DNA of 64,000 nucleotides, from NCBI GenBank assembly GCA_022575985.1, contig JAKSXM010000269.1, positions 434,001 to 498,000 of the forward strand. Reading direction: 5' to 3'. The stretch's first letter is position 1. The number at the start of each line of letters is the position of its first letter. The notes beneath the pieces were generated by a model, which did no database searches, was not told the DNA's origin, and worked only from the letters and a program-made list of their open reading frames with translations. Source of the DNA: Anagrus nilaparvatae. Lineage: Eukaryota; Arthropoda; Insecta; Hymenoptera; Mymaridae. Below are positions 48,051-58,339 of the stretch, piece by piece. The position numbers and the translations under genes were made by a program.

Positions 48051-48998
48051 CTAACAACTTATAAATTTCTTTATCAAATCAATGGTATTTATGTAGATAT
48101 ATTTTAAATTTTTTAAATCTTCCATTCTGTTCAATGTGTTCTCATAAAACTTTATGTATAACATTTCAGAAAACAATCTTTTTTTAGCATTACATTCCCT
48201 ATCAATAATTTTTACAGCTTTAAAATTCATTTGAGTACACATAATACTTTGATCTTTTAGATGAACACACAATGCCGATTTATCATCACCATTCAGTACA
48301 TCATTTATATGTTCAGTTATCCTAGCTCTTAATTTTCTTGAACTTTGGCCTATATATGTTTTATCACAGTGTTTACAATCAATTTTGTATACTATATTTG
48401 ATACATCAAATTTATCACACTTATCCTTACCTAAAGTTATAATATCAGTAAACTTATTATTTAAACTATTTATAACTAAAATATCATTACTTTTATACAA
48501 GTTTACCAGATCACTATTAATATTATAATTAAATGGAATTACAATTTTTGGTTTACTTTCTAACTCAGTAATTTTGTTATTTTTAAGCTCAGGTTTATTA
48601 TTAAAAATATAATTCAATCTTCTTTTTATGTTTCTGTCTATAAATTTACTAGGGTAGTTATTATTTAATAGCATTCTTTTTATCAATTTCAAATTATAAT
48701 CATGAAACTTTACATCTGCTAATAAGATACCTTTATCTACTAAATTAAAAACCATAGCTTTCTTTTGAGAGTCAGGATGATGTGACAGATAATTTAAGTA
48801 TCTGCCTGAACATGTTTTCTTTCTAAACCAATTTGTTTTAACTTTATCGTCTAAATGACTTCTTATTAATTCCACATCTAAAAAACTAATATTTTTATTT
48901 GTACCTTCATTTTCTATTGTAAATTGTAAATCCTTATTATAATTATTAAAAGTTTTCAAAATTTGATCTTTTTTATCACTTTTACTAATAGTATACAA
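48051..48998 (-). pseudogene. Penelope-like element polyprotein: RT C-terminal part and GIY-YIG endonuclease
   Basis: 315 codons. Residues 1-130 match the RT thumb and linker of Penelope-like elements (FTIENEG, NISFLDVELI, KTCSGRYLNYLSHHP, NNNYPSKFI). Residues 200-231 are the GIY-YIG endonuclease core (NIVYKIDCKHCDKTYIGQSS, then RKLRARITEH), with the PLE-specific C-X2-C in front of YIG, and a probable catalytic glutamate in FSEMLYIKFY near 278. The YVDD catalytic box of the RT lies just upstream in another frame (KRYVDD, about 48,998-49,015), so one frameshift separates it. The RT before that is missing. The first methionine is internal. The element is dead, but its endonuclease domain is intact. 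Confidence 0.92.
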
Positions 48999-49078
48999 TC
49001 GTCTACGTAACGTTTATAAAATAATACAGGTTTATTTTCCCAATCTATAAATATGTTATTCAAAACGTTACTAAGTTT

Positions 49079-49460
49079 AGTTATCCCCTCTTGTTATTAA
49101 AAAATTTTTTGAAAATTTGTTAATAATAAAGATGGCTTTTGATGTGTTAGGTGTCTTATGTAATATGAAAAACATGACAAACTTTAAAAATTTTAAAGTA
49201 ATACTAAAGATAGACGCAAATAAATTTTTTTAAAATAATGTAAAACAATTTTTATTGGTATGTTTGTAAATTAGAATGATTTATATATTATAATTTTTGT
49301 TAATTAATTAATTGTTAATATTTATATTTTTAGATACTGTAGAAAAGGATAGTAATTAAACTATCGAAACGTCCAGACAAATAAAAAACATTTTATTTAT
49401 TTTTGAAAAATTTGTTCTTATATTGATCAATATAATCTATTTTTTAATTTGAATTTTTGA
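49079..49460 (-). repeat. Right pLTR (inverted relative to the left copy) with hammerhead-like core
   Basis: It carries the same CTGTAGAAAAGG...CTATCGAAACGTCC motif at about 49,336-49,374 on the plus strand. It joins the truncated RT directly at CCCCTCTTGTTATTAAAAAA. Confidence 0.65.
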
Positions 49461-49479
49461 AATACTAGAGAACGATAAA

Positions 49480-49890
49480 TCCAATCATTCATGTAATTTT
49501 AATTGTTATTATGGAATAACAGTATTGATATATTAGTATTGAATTTAGTAAAATATACCCCACTTAAATGTTTTCAAATATTGTCCTGTATTATAGAAAT
49601 CTTGTAATTTCAAATATTTTTATGCAACGATTGTATTGAAATGTTAGTATTGAATTTAGCAAAATATACGCCACTTTAAATTTTTTTCGAATAGCAGTAG
49701 CCTGTTTTATAGAAAAGTTGTAATTTCAATGTTTTTATGCAATGATAACATTGAAATATTAGTATTGAAATTAGCAGAATATATCCCACTTACGTGTTTT
49801 TGAATATTGTCCTGTTTTATAAAAATGTTGTAATTTCAAATGTTTTTATGCAATGATAGCATTGAAACATTTGTATTGAATTTAGCAGAA
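49480..49890 (+). repeat. ~112-bp minisatellite, about 4 units
   Basis: TTGTAATTTCAAATATTTTT, ATGCAATGATAGCATTGAAA and TTAGTATTGAATTTAGC recur about every 110 bp, with units starting near 49,492, 49,604, 49,719 and 49,828. One more unit lies at 47,480-47,600 on the other side of the Penelope-like element, and a further piece at 44,750-44,820. Confidence 0.75.
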
Positions 49891-50400
49891 ACTACACTTC
49901 AGTTAACCTACTGGGGATATCACTTTAAAAAAAATGCACTAGTTGTTTACCTCCAGGGTTGTGTGGAAATAGCAACATAATGGTTATTATTACCTCTTGG
50001 CATTCTGATTTATTCTAAATTATATTATAATATATATGTATATGAAATATATATTTTATTATAATAGTGAAATTTTTTATATAAATGTTGTAATTATAAA
50101 CAGAGATGAATATTACAGAGATTGGTAAAGTCCTATAGCTCCACGTAAAGATATTCACGGCAACTAACGCGCGACGTTAGCGGTCCCTAATACTAGACTT
50201 TCGGAACTATATCCACTTTTTAATATTCAATATTTACCGGTTATTTATTGAATAAGGATAATAAAAATGATAGATATGATAATAAAATAAATTATTTATA
50301 ATAGTAGGACATAAATTTTAACGATAATGTTGAATTATAAACAATTTCTTTTGGGTAGCGAATAAATGGGAAGCCGAGTTTATATGTAGTTTTGTTCAAA
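49891..50400. other. AT-rich spacer, nothing recognised
   Basis: No supportable gene. A small less AT-rich patch near 50,130-50,200 (CAACTAACGCGCGACGTTAG) contains a short dyad. Confidence 0.4.
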
Positions 50401-50408
50401 ATTGTCAA

Positions 50409-50480
50409 AGCGCTCGTGGCTCAATGGGTAGACTTGGGTTCTCAGGCGGTAACGTTTGGTGATCGTTTCCGATGGAAAGA
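50409..50480 (+). tRNA. tRNA-like relic followed by a T-run
   Basis: A clear A-box match TGGCTCAATGGGTAGA and a degenerate B-box (GTGATCGTTTCCGA) precede a long T-run at about 50,481-50,501. No proper acceptor pairing, so pseudogene or SINE head. Confidence 0.3.
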
Positions 50481-50518
50481 TTTTTTTTTTTTTTTTTTTT
50501 TAATTTATAATATTTTAA

Positions 50519-51245
50519 GGGGTCCTGCGCTTTCAAATGCTATAAATTCGAGGAAAGTTTGAGTGGTCATAAAAAAAAACTGCTTAAGCTTTTTTAAAAA
50601 TTTTTTTTTTATTGTTTTCGTACATTCTTAGGCAATCTTCCTATTTTTTTTTTTAAATTTTTATGTACATTAAGTACCTGAAAGATGGCGCTGAATGAAG
50701 CGATGAAAAAAAAATAAAAAAAGTTGTCCGACTGATTCAGCCGCCCAGGTTCATCTTTAAAAAAAAAAAATAAACTCATGTTTTTCTGCATGCCCTAAAC
50801 TTGGCATTAAACTAGGAAAAAGGAAAAATATTGGAAATTAAAAAAGTTACACTAAAAATAAAAAATGTTGTCAAAATCACCCTCGTTTTCGGACACTCTC
50901 CCCCCTGTAAAATTTTTAATAATAGCCCAATTAACTTTTCCGTAGTTTAATGCCATCTTAATTAGATAATAAAAAGATTAAAAAAAAAAAAATTAAATGG
51001 CAGGAGTAGTTTTCTCTCAATCAGTCGGACAAATTTAAAAAAGTAGGTTTCGAGATAAACGAGTTTAAAGTTTTTTTGTATGTATAATATACGTTATATT
51101 TTTGATCGAATTTCTTCTTTAGAATTTTTTTTATTCAACATATCGACATAAAACCTTTTTTATCATAATTTTGAATATTTTTTTTATAATATGAGAAGAA
51201 AAAAAAAAATTTGAATATCGGAAAAAATTGAAAGCGCAGGACCCC
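50519..51245. mobile_element. TTAA-flanked MITE, 727 bp
   Basis: The terminal inverted repeats are GGGGTCCTGCGCTTTCAA and TTGAAAGCGCAGGACCCC, each flanked by TTAA (50,515-50,518 and 51,246-51,249). TTAA duplication points to the piggyBac group. The interior is AT-rich with no transposase; short frames are low-complexity. Confidence 0.8.
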
Positions 51246-51249
51246 TTAA

Positions 51250-51864
51250 ATGATTTTTTTATTAATTTTTGTTTTTTATTATTTACATAATTACAATTTT
51301 CATTTTATGTACTGATTAAATTTTTTTTTGGAAGATATATTTTATTCCACAAAAAAACTGCGCCAGGGGAGATCTTTCCATTTAAAGTTTTCCATAAAAC
51401 TTGACCACAAATTTTTTTATACACGTGAAAGTTGACCGCTCGAAAGTTTTACACAAAATAAAATTAAAAAGTATTTTTTTACACTCGAAATTTCTCCACA
51501 AAGTTATCCATATAAAAGTTCTCCACAGATTAAAATAATTAAATATTATTTTTACAAGCGATATTTGACCACAATAAAATTCTACACAAAGTTGACCACG
51601 ATACCCGGGTGAGAATTTACGAAGGTCTACGGAGATTTTTTTAAAAACAGAGCTGAAAAAATACTCTTTGAATACTCCCATTCGAGTATGCTGCGAACAA
51701 AACTCCATTTCATGTCCGAAAGAGTCTTCTAATGATATTAAAATGCAAGCGCCGTAAAATTAATATAAACATATTTAAAGATATCGGAATTTTTCAGATG
51801 TATTTATATCAGATATACTGTGTTCCGTCTGCTGGGGTTCGGAGGTGGACGTTGTTATTATTTG
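51250..51864. other. AT-rich flank of the errantivirus LTR
   Basis: Contains several short copies of TCTCCACA/GTTGACCAC-like words near 51,390-51,600 (AAGTTGACCAC, AAAGTTCTCCACA), a degenerate internal repeat that produces an open minus-strand frame without recognisable protein features. Confidence 0.4.
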
Positions 51865-52327
51865 AGTGTTCTTACCCGGTCCTAAGATTAATAGTTTAAT
51901 CTTAAAAACTTTTTACCGGTGATGAAATAAATATAAACCTTTTAATTAGTTGTACTGGTTGTTTATTATTTGTTATAATAGTACTACAAAGGTTCCGTGA
52001 GATCTCTAGTGCATGGGCAATTTACCTCTGTATTTAAAGCTTTTTTCCCCCGCGATCAGGAGTGGAGGTGTCTTTGCTAATTGGCTAAGATGCAAATTTT
52101 TAGGTATGGTCAACGAGTACTCGCCAATCAAGATTCATTAGGCTCATCCCACTTTACTGTCATTCTAAAACTAATCTTTCTCACGCTTTTAGTTCTCACG
52201 CGCTTACGTCTGGCCATCTCTAATTATTGCTGACTTAGCTTTTACTCCAATTAACGATCTTATATCTTTAACTTAATATTTTAATTATACGAATTTCCCC
52301 GGTTACAGATGATACTCCTGTGACACT
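51865..52327 (-). repeat. LTR of an errantivirus-type (gypsy group) element, 463 bp
   Basis: On the minus strand it starts AGTGTCACAGG and ends AAGAACACT, giving AGTGT...ACACT inverted tips like those of 17.6/297-type LTRs. A polypurine stretch AACAAGAGGG abuts its start (plus 52,328-52,337), marking it as the 3' LTR of the element encoding env. A TATA-like GCTTTAAATACAG near 52,040 and AATAAA signals near 51,925-51,970 fit a promoter and polyadenylation site. No matching 5' LTR is present in the window. Confidence 0.8.
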
Positions 52328-52886
52328 CCCTCTTGTTGCGAAGCTCGTCCCCGTGCTTAATATTTTAATACTTGACTACGTTACTTGAAAATAAACCCCT
52401 ACACCTCTAATCCTGATCGCAAGGTAAGATTTCGCGTAAAAAAAATTATTTTATGCCCTTCTTCTAGAGATCTCATTTACAACAAATTTTTTTTTGAAAA
52501 CAAAATTACATACTATATTTTGAATTTATATGACTTCTTAATTTAACATTTTTCCCTTTTTTTTTATTCCTTCACTATATTATTTTAACATTTTAGTTTA
52601 ACTTAAATATTACATATGAATTTTTCAATATTATACTTATTCAACTCTAAAATCTTACAATATTTAATTTAAATTTTAAAAATTTCTTCAAAAATCTACA
52701 TTTAATTATAATATTATATTTATATTGATTACAAAATTACTTGCTTCAAGCATTACTTTATATTAAACTAAGTAAAATTGTTTATTTTATTATATCAAAA
52801 ATTTTATTATTATTTTTTTTTATTTTTTTTTTATTATTATTTTTTTTATATCATTAAAGTATAAAGTCTTTCTATTAAGGCATATG
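52328..52886. other. AT-rich non-coding stretch between env and 3' LTR
   Basis: Contains the polypurine tract next to the LTR and otherwise only AT-rich sequence. Confidence 0.5.
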
Positions 52887-54828
52887 CTAATCCATCTCTT
52901 GTACATCTCTCTTGGTACTAGGTAGGGCTAATTTTCCAGCGGGATAATATTGTATCATTCGCTCTCTCGGAACCATTACAATTTCACGAATTATTGGCGT
53001 CTCCTCACGATAATTATGGATTTCTTCTGTATCTATTTGGAGTTCTGGTAATGACATAGTTTTTACTGGTATTTGCTGCATTCTTTCAGGTCGCCTATCT
53101 GAACCTTGTTGTAACCTATCTGAAACTTTTCTAAAACGAGTAGTAGAAATAAAATACCATTTGAGAGCACTTAACTCGAATATCATTAAAATAACCGTTA
53201 TTACAATTGTTATAAAAATTATTAACCATTTGTTATCTGAATAAACTACTAATTGGTTTTCTAAATTTTCGTATTTTGCTCATTTTCGCGCTCTTCTAAT
53301 TATATCCTTAAAATTTACACCCGATCTAAGCGATCTTTCTGAATTATCTTCGTCTATATCTATCGTACTTTCTTTTATAACATTATGAATTGTCCCTTTT
53401 ATATCCGTATTTGCCCTATCAATTATTTTATTTAGATCCATTTCTATATTTTTAAATACCTGTAAGTCTGTACTACTTTCTATTTCTTGTACTGACTTTA
53501 ATATTGCTTTATTTGCTTTAGCCGTACACCCTGCTTCTAATTTTAACCACCCCATTTTTGGTAACTGCACCGATTTTGGTGGGCTTTTATCACACGTTAC
53601 ATATACTGTATCGTTATTTATTGCAGAAAATAACCATATGTTATCCTGTTTTACGCTAGTAAAATAAGATTCTTGTAATTTTTTTATTTTAATATCGCAA
53701 CTTTTAACGTCTAATTTTGCTTTTGTTAAAATTTTAATCTCGCACGATGAGGACGACCCTACTTCCATAATAGGATTATTGTTCTTACATATATACGTAT
53801 CTTTTACATGTTTGCAGCTTTGTAATTCCTCAAAATTTAACGTCATATATACTTGGTCCCCTTTTTCTATTGCTACATATTCAAAATTAGGATAAATATA
53901 TGCTGCGATTTCCAATTCTCCCATATTTTGTTGTATCGTTAGCGGATACAATTTATACAAATGCATATGATAATATTCTAATAGGGGTACAAAAAGTGCA
54001 TAAATTAATTTATCATTAGCTATATATGCTATTATTCTTGACATTTTTACAATATCCATTTCTGTAAATTCATAATTTTCTAATGGAAATTCTGCCGGAA
54101 TTTTTGCTTTTTTAATCATCTCTGCAGTCTGTTTTAATTGTTTCATTTGCAGAAATCTTGGATGTATTGCGGCTTCATTGGATGCGAATAATATTGCATC
54201 TGTCAATACCGTAACCTGATTTTCAAATTCTAACAACATGGCTGTTAATTTCGTAATTACATTAACTATTTGTACGTTATACTCATTTTGACTTAATTTT
54301 CTTTGAAATTCATTCATATTTTCTTCCATACTCTGCATATCTTCATGAATATTACTAAAGCTTGTATCAATTAGTTCTGTCAAATTTCCTACGAATGCTA
54401 GATCAGACGATTTATTATACGATTTCATGGCTATATTATGAAGCCATGTTCCAGACTCTTCATCTAACGTTCATATGAGTAATTTTTGAATTTTTCCTAA
54501 AATTGGTAGGAGTGATTCTCTTTTTTCTCTTGTATTATCTATAGATTTAGTTATTTGGTATAGTTCATTTGCCGATTTTTGTGCTCTTCTTAAAATATCT
54601 TCCAGTTCTTGCTTATAAAAAGATGGTTCTCAGCAATGAATTTCTATATTATCTGTTGCATTTTTTTAACAAAGGTCCAGTTGCTAACAGTGGTTTTAAA
54701 TCAATTCTATTAACAATTTTGTATGAGATAGCTGAAGTTTTAATTTAGGAACATTTTCATACACTAGGCCTGGATTATCTAAAATTTGCTCAATTTGAAT
54801 GCCTTCAAATGTTAATGCAATTTGTACC
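52887..54828 (-). pseudogene. env: Broken env gene of an errantivirus-type endogenous retrovirus
   Basis: Reading from a splice-acceptor-like site (TTTCAG, about 54,829-54,834), there is a short N-terminal open stretch to about 54,699. A damaged part with stops and a frame change follows (54,473-54,698), and contains a basic furin-type motif REKR near 54,518-54,529. The next stop is TGA at 54,471. A long open part runs 54,470-53,283 (coiled-coil-like start, conserved cysteines, ending RRARK), then an in-frame TGA at 53,280-53,282. The final open part holds one membrane segment (about 53,170-53,235) and a ~90-residue cytoplasmic tail ending at 52,887. This order (surface unit, basic cleavage site, fusion subunit, anchor, tail) is that of gypsy-type Env and baculovirus F-like proteins. 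gag and pol are absent upstream. It is a relic and I see no intact product. Confidence 0.88.
53280..54428 (-). pseudogene. Longest intact part of Env (fusion-subunit ectodomain, 382 codons)
   Basis: The first methionine is internal; the frame is open about 14 codons further upstream. The N-terminal third is helical (TELIDTSFSNIHEDMQSMEE, LLEFENQVTVLTDAI), as in the heptad region of F-like Env. The C-terminal half has paired cysteines (SCKHVKDTYIC, SSSCEIK, VKSCDIK, VTCDKSPP, EAGCTAKANK). It has no anchor of its own because of the TGA at its end. Confidence 0.85.
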
Positions 54829-55115
54829 CTGAAATATTATACATTCATGTATTTTTTCTATTTATATATGTATATTTTGTATAATTTTACACCTTTTTTT
54901 TTTTTTAATTTTTTTTTTATTTCAACAAATTTAACTTAATCTATTTATTTGTAAATTATTATATTTTACCCGCCTGCATTATACTATCCTATATACTTGC
55001 ACCGCGCTTCCGCTCAACTTTTGTCTTTGTGCCCTTACAATAATATTAACTACTTTCTTTTATCTCGCTACCGCGTACGCGTGTTCTATTGTTTTGGTAT
55101 ACTTATCAATTAATT
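54829..55115. other. AT-rich intergenic stretch between env relic and EB-like gene
   Basis: There is no trace of pol in either orientation. It contains T-runs near 54,893-54,920 and a less AT-rich patch (CCGCGCTTCCGC, GCTACCGCGTACGCG) near 55,000-55,080 that could be the promoter region of the gene at 55,116. Confidence 0.4.
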
Positions 55116-55819
55116 ATGGCTTTTTGAGTAAAACTTTTCTATTTTTTACGGTTTTTGGTAAGTACACAATTTTATTTACTTTTTTTTTTATTTAGGTTTA
55201 TTCAATTTTATTATTTTTTTTTTTTTATTTTAGTTGCTGTTTATGGATTTTGTCCTCCAGACCAGGTTTATTTTTCTGGACGGTGTGTTAAAGGTACGTT
55301 TACTTATTCTAAATTTCCATTTTTTTTTATAATACTCCAAAAAAAACTTATTATCATTATCATATTTTTCTTTATTTTAGGGTCTAGATTTAATGAAACA
55401 TGTGGACCATATTTATTGTGTCTACCACGCTTTTCCATCTGCGTTGAGTCTATTTGCACCTGTCCAGTTGGGTATACTGCTTTACATATTACTTGTTTAC
55501 CCAAAGCTATTCCAACTTCCCCATGTTCAGATTGTCTTACTGCTGATCCTATACTTGGTAGGTTGACCTCCCTTTTTTTTTTGACATAATTTACATTGTT
55601 ATTATTATTTAACCTTTTTCTTTTTATTTTAGGGCCAACTCTTATTTGGTATCATTATGCTGTTCCAGTAGTTCTTATTTTGATCATTTGTGCATTTTTT
55701 TGCTTCGTCGTATGCAACGTCGTGCTGCAATTCGTCGCAATAACGCTTTGGGAGTTTTATTTTCTACTCCAAGTATTTCCTTTGTAAATTTGGCTAATCC
55801 AAATATGTACTCTGTTTAG
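55116..55819 (+). CDS. Small EB-module-like cysteine-rich membrane protein gene, four exons
   Basis: Exons are about 55,116-55,157, 55,234-55,293, 55,381-55,557 and 55,633-55,819. The introns are short (76-87 bp), with GTAAGT/GTACGT/GTAGGT donors and TTTTATTTTAG acceptors, and all are in matching phase. Exon 2 encodes VYGFCPPDQVYFSGRCVK. Exon 3 has a cysteine pattern like insect EB modules (ETCGPYLLCLPRFSICVESI, then CTCPVGY, ITCLP, SPCSDC). Exon 4 starts GPTLIWYHYAVPVVLILIIC, a membrane anchor. A basic tail with RRMQRRAAIRRNNALG and ending NMYSV lies in another frame of exon 4, separated by the T7 run near 55,693. Exon 1 starts ATGGCTTTTTGA, yet one more T would give a hydrophobic signal peptide. 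So there are two T-run frame problems: sequencing errors or a young pseudogene. Function unknown. Confidence 0.6.
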
Positions 55820-55999
55820 TTATTGTAATTAAAAAAATAATAAAAAAAACTAATTATCAATAACTTAAATAATGACTGTCTTATTTTCTTTTGTATCTTT
55901 ATTATTACTTACTCCTATTTCAACCAAACCTATCACAAGACCTCTCCTCTTATTTTAATTGATCTGCTAAATATCTAATTGCTATTTTATATTTAAAAA

Positions 56000-57310
56000 A
56001 AATGCTTGAAATTTTAGGCAAACACCTAATTTTTGGTAAAAACTTTAATTTAATTCCAAAGTCATTTTTTTTTTATTATATATTTAATTTCAATTTAAAA
56101 AAAAAAATGCTTGAAATTTTAGGCAAACACTTAACTTTTGGTAAAAATTTTTTCAAAACCTTTTAAATCTATTTTAAAGTTACTTAATTTATAAAAAATC
56201 TTGAATTATACTTTTTTTTTTTTAAATTTGCTTGAAATTTTAGGCAAACACTTAATTTTTTGGTAAAATTTTTGGTTAAAACCTTTTAAATCCATTTTAA
56301 AGTTAATTAATTTATAAAAATCTTTAATTATACTTTTTTTAAAATTTGCTTGAAATTTTAGGCAAACACTTAATTTTTTTGGTAAAAATTTTAGTTAAAA
56401 CCTTTTAAATCTATTTTAAAGTTACTTAATTTATAAAAAATCTTGAATTATACTTTTTTTTTTTTAAATTTGCTTGAAATTTTAGGCAAACACTTAATTT
56501 TTTGGTAAAATTTTTGGTTAAAACCTTTTAAATCCATTTTAAAGTTAATTAATTTATAAAAATCTTTAATTATACTTTTTTTAAAATTTGCTTGAAATTT
56601 TAGGCAAACACTTAATTTTTTTGGTAAAAATTTTAGTTAAAACCTTTCAAATCCATTTTAAAGTTAATTAATTTATAAAAATCTTTAATTATACTTATTT
56701 AAAAATTTGCTTGAAATTTCAGGCAAACACTTAATTTTTGTTTAAAAACCCTTTAAATTCATTTTAAAGTTAATTAATTTGTAAAAATCTTTAATTATAC
56801 TTTTTTTAAAATTTGCTTGAAATTTTAGGCAAACACTTAATTTTTTCGTAAAATTTTTGGTTAAAACCTTTTAAATCCATTTTAAAGTTAATTAATTTAT
56901 AAAAATCTTTAATTATACTTTTTTTAAAATTTGCTTGAAATTTTAGGCAAACGCTTTATTTTTTTGGTAAAAATTTTAGTTAAAACCTTTTAAATCCATT
57001 TTAAAGTTAATTAATTTATAAAAATCTTTAATTATACTTATTTAAAAATTTGCTTGAAATTTCAGGCAAACACTTAATTTTTGTTTAAAAACCCTTTAAA
57101 TTCATTTTAAAGTTAATTAATTTGTAAAAATCTTTGATTATGCTTTTTTTTTAAATTTGCTTGAAATTTTAGGCAAACACTCTCAATTTTATAAAATTCT
57201 GCCCAAAATTTTCTTTAGGTTACTTTTTTTTTTTTTAATTTGCTTGAAATTTTAGGCAAACACTCCCAATTTTATAAAATTCTGCCCAAAATTTTCTTTC
57301 GATTACTTTT
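56000..57310 (+). repeat. ~118-bp minisatellite, about 12 units
   Basis: TGCTTGAAATTTTAGGCAAA occurs near 56,004, 56,109, 56,229, 56,347, 56,471, 56,589, 56,708, 56,815, 56,933, 57,051, 57,160 and 57,240. The unit also contains TTTTAAATCCATTTTAAAG and TAATTTATAAAAATCTTTAA. Edge units are shorter. A two-unit higher-order pattern (~240 bp) is visible between 56,229 and 56,589. Confidence 0.9.
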
Positions 57311-58077
57311 TTAAAGCTATTTTACTGTTTTTACGATATTTAATTCTAATCTACAAACATTACTTTTTTTTTTTATTAATATTTGATAGTTTATAGTAAT
57401 ATTTCTATAATATTAATATTTAGTAGTAGACTTATTTTATTTGAACTTATAATCAATAAAATGAAAGTTATATAACCAAACCAAATTTGTTATCAGTTAT
57501 TTTAAAGTAATCCATTATTATTTTCTTTACTTATTTTCACACACTAATATTTTTCTTGAAAACTACTTAATATGCCCTTAATTTATGTATAAAGATAATT
57601 TCAACTTATTTAAAATCTTAATTCATATTTTTAAATTTTTTTTTTTATTTTTTTTTTATTTTTTTTTTTTTTTACCTCTCTATATTTTATTCTACTTCCC
57701 ATTTCAATGAATCCTTTATACGCTGTTGTCATATCGCATATATGTACTTCTTGATTGTTATTATTAAATTATTATTGTTATTATTAAATTGTTATCATTA
57801 TTCTAGGGTATTATTATTGTTATTTTTTTTAATATTTACTACTCTATGATTAATATAGCTATATGAGTAAGGAACACATTTTTTTTTTACTAAATTGATT
57901 TTATATTATTGTTATGTAGATACTGTATAAGAATATATTTATTTTCATATTTTATTACTGTATTAAGATAACTTTTTTTTTTTTGCCTGATATTAAAGTT
58001 ATGGTATAATTTTAAATTTGATTTATGTTTGTCTTGCTATTAGACATCACATCTATTACTTTTTTTTTTATCAACAA
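57311..58077. other. AT-rich low-complexity DNA
   Basis: Long T-runs and ATT repeats (57,750-57,790). No supportable gene. Confidence 0.5.
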
Positions 58078-58109
58078 AAAAATTATTATTATTATTATTA
58101 TTTTTATTT

Positions 58110-58155
58110 ATTTGTTCGGTTAATCATCGTTAAAGCCTTTAAATTAATTAATTTC
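58110..58155 (+). repeat. Left copy of a ~45-bp direct repeat
   Basis: TTTGTTCGGTTAATCATCG followed by TTAAAGCCTTTAAATTAATT. The right copy is at about 58,579-58,620 with one substitution. The pair brackets the tRNA-like sequence at 58,263. Confidence 0.75.
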
Positions 58156-58262
58156 ATCAATTCGAACGATAAATTCATAAAAATAATTATAAATTCAGCT
58201 TGGATGCGTAACAGCTGTATTTGAGATAACAAAGCGTTCCTGGAGGCTGAGAATCTGCGGTC

Positions 58263-58336
58263 CCCCTGGTAGTCTAGTTGGTTAAAACACCAGTGTACAG
58301 AACTGGAGATCGTGGGTTCAAATCCCTCCCAGGGCC
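58263..58336 (+). tRNA. tRNA-like gene or pseudogene, anticodon ACA
   Basis: Cloverleaf reading: the acceptor arm pairs 6 of 7 (CCCTGG with CCAGGG), positions 8-9 are TA, D arm GTCT...AAAC has one mismatch, the anticodon stem CCAGT/ACTGG is perfect with loop GTACAGA (anticodon ACA at 58,297-58,299), and the T arm GTGGG-TTCAAAT-CCCTC has one mismatch. A T-run at about 58,340 could end Pol III transcription. Three stem mismatches and an anticodon not normally used in animals (ACA would read Cys UGU) argue for a pseudogene. Confidence 0.5.
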
Positions 58337-58339
58337 CGT

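Larger units (their letters stand above)
47618..49460 (-). mobile_element. Penelope-like retroelement, 5'-truncated, with inverted pLTRs
   Basis: A PLE reading frame on the minus strand lies between two inverted copies of a ~370-bp terminal repeat (47,618-47,995 and 49,079-49,460). The two copies share GGATGGCTTTTGATG-type, CACCTAACACATCAAAAGCC, AAGATAGACGC and GTCCAGACAAATAAAAAACA stretches in opposite orientation. It is inserted in a minisatellite whose units are seen on both sides. Confidence 0.85.

Noticed and set aside
51382..51708. 108-codon minus-strand frame rich in F, K and C
   Set aside because: It arises from degenerate short internal repeats next to the LTR; there is no recognisable domain, and it is outside the env order.
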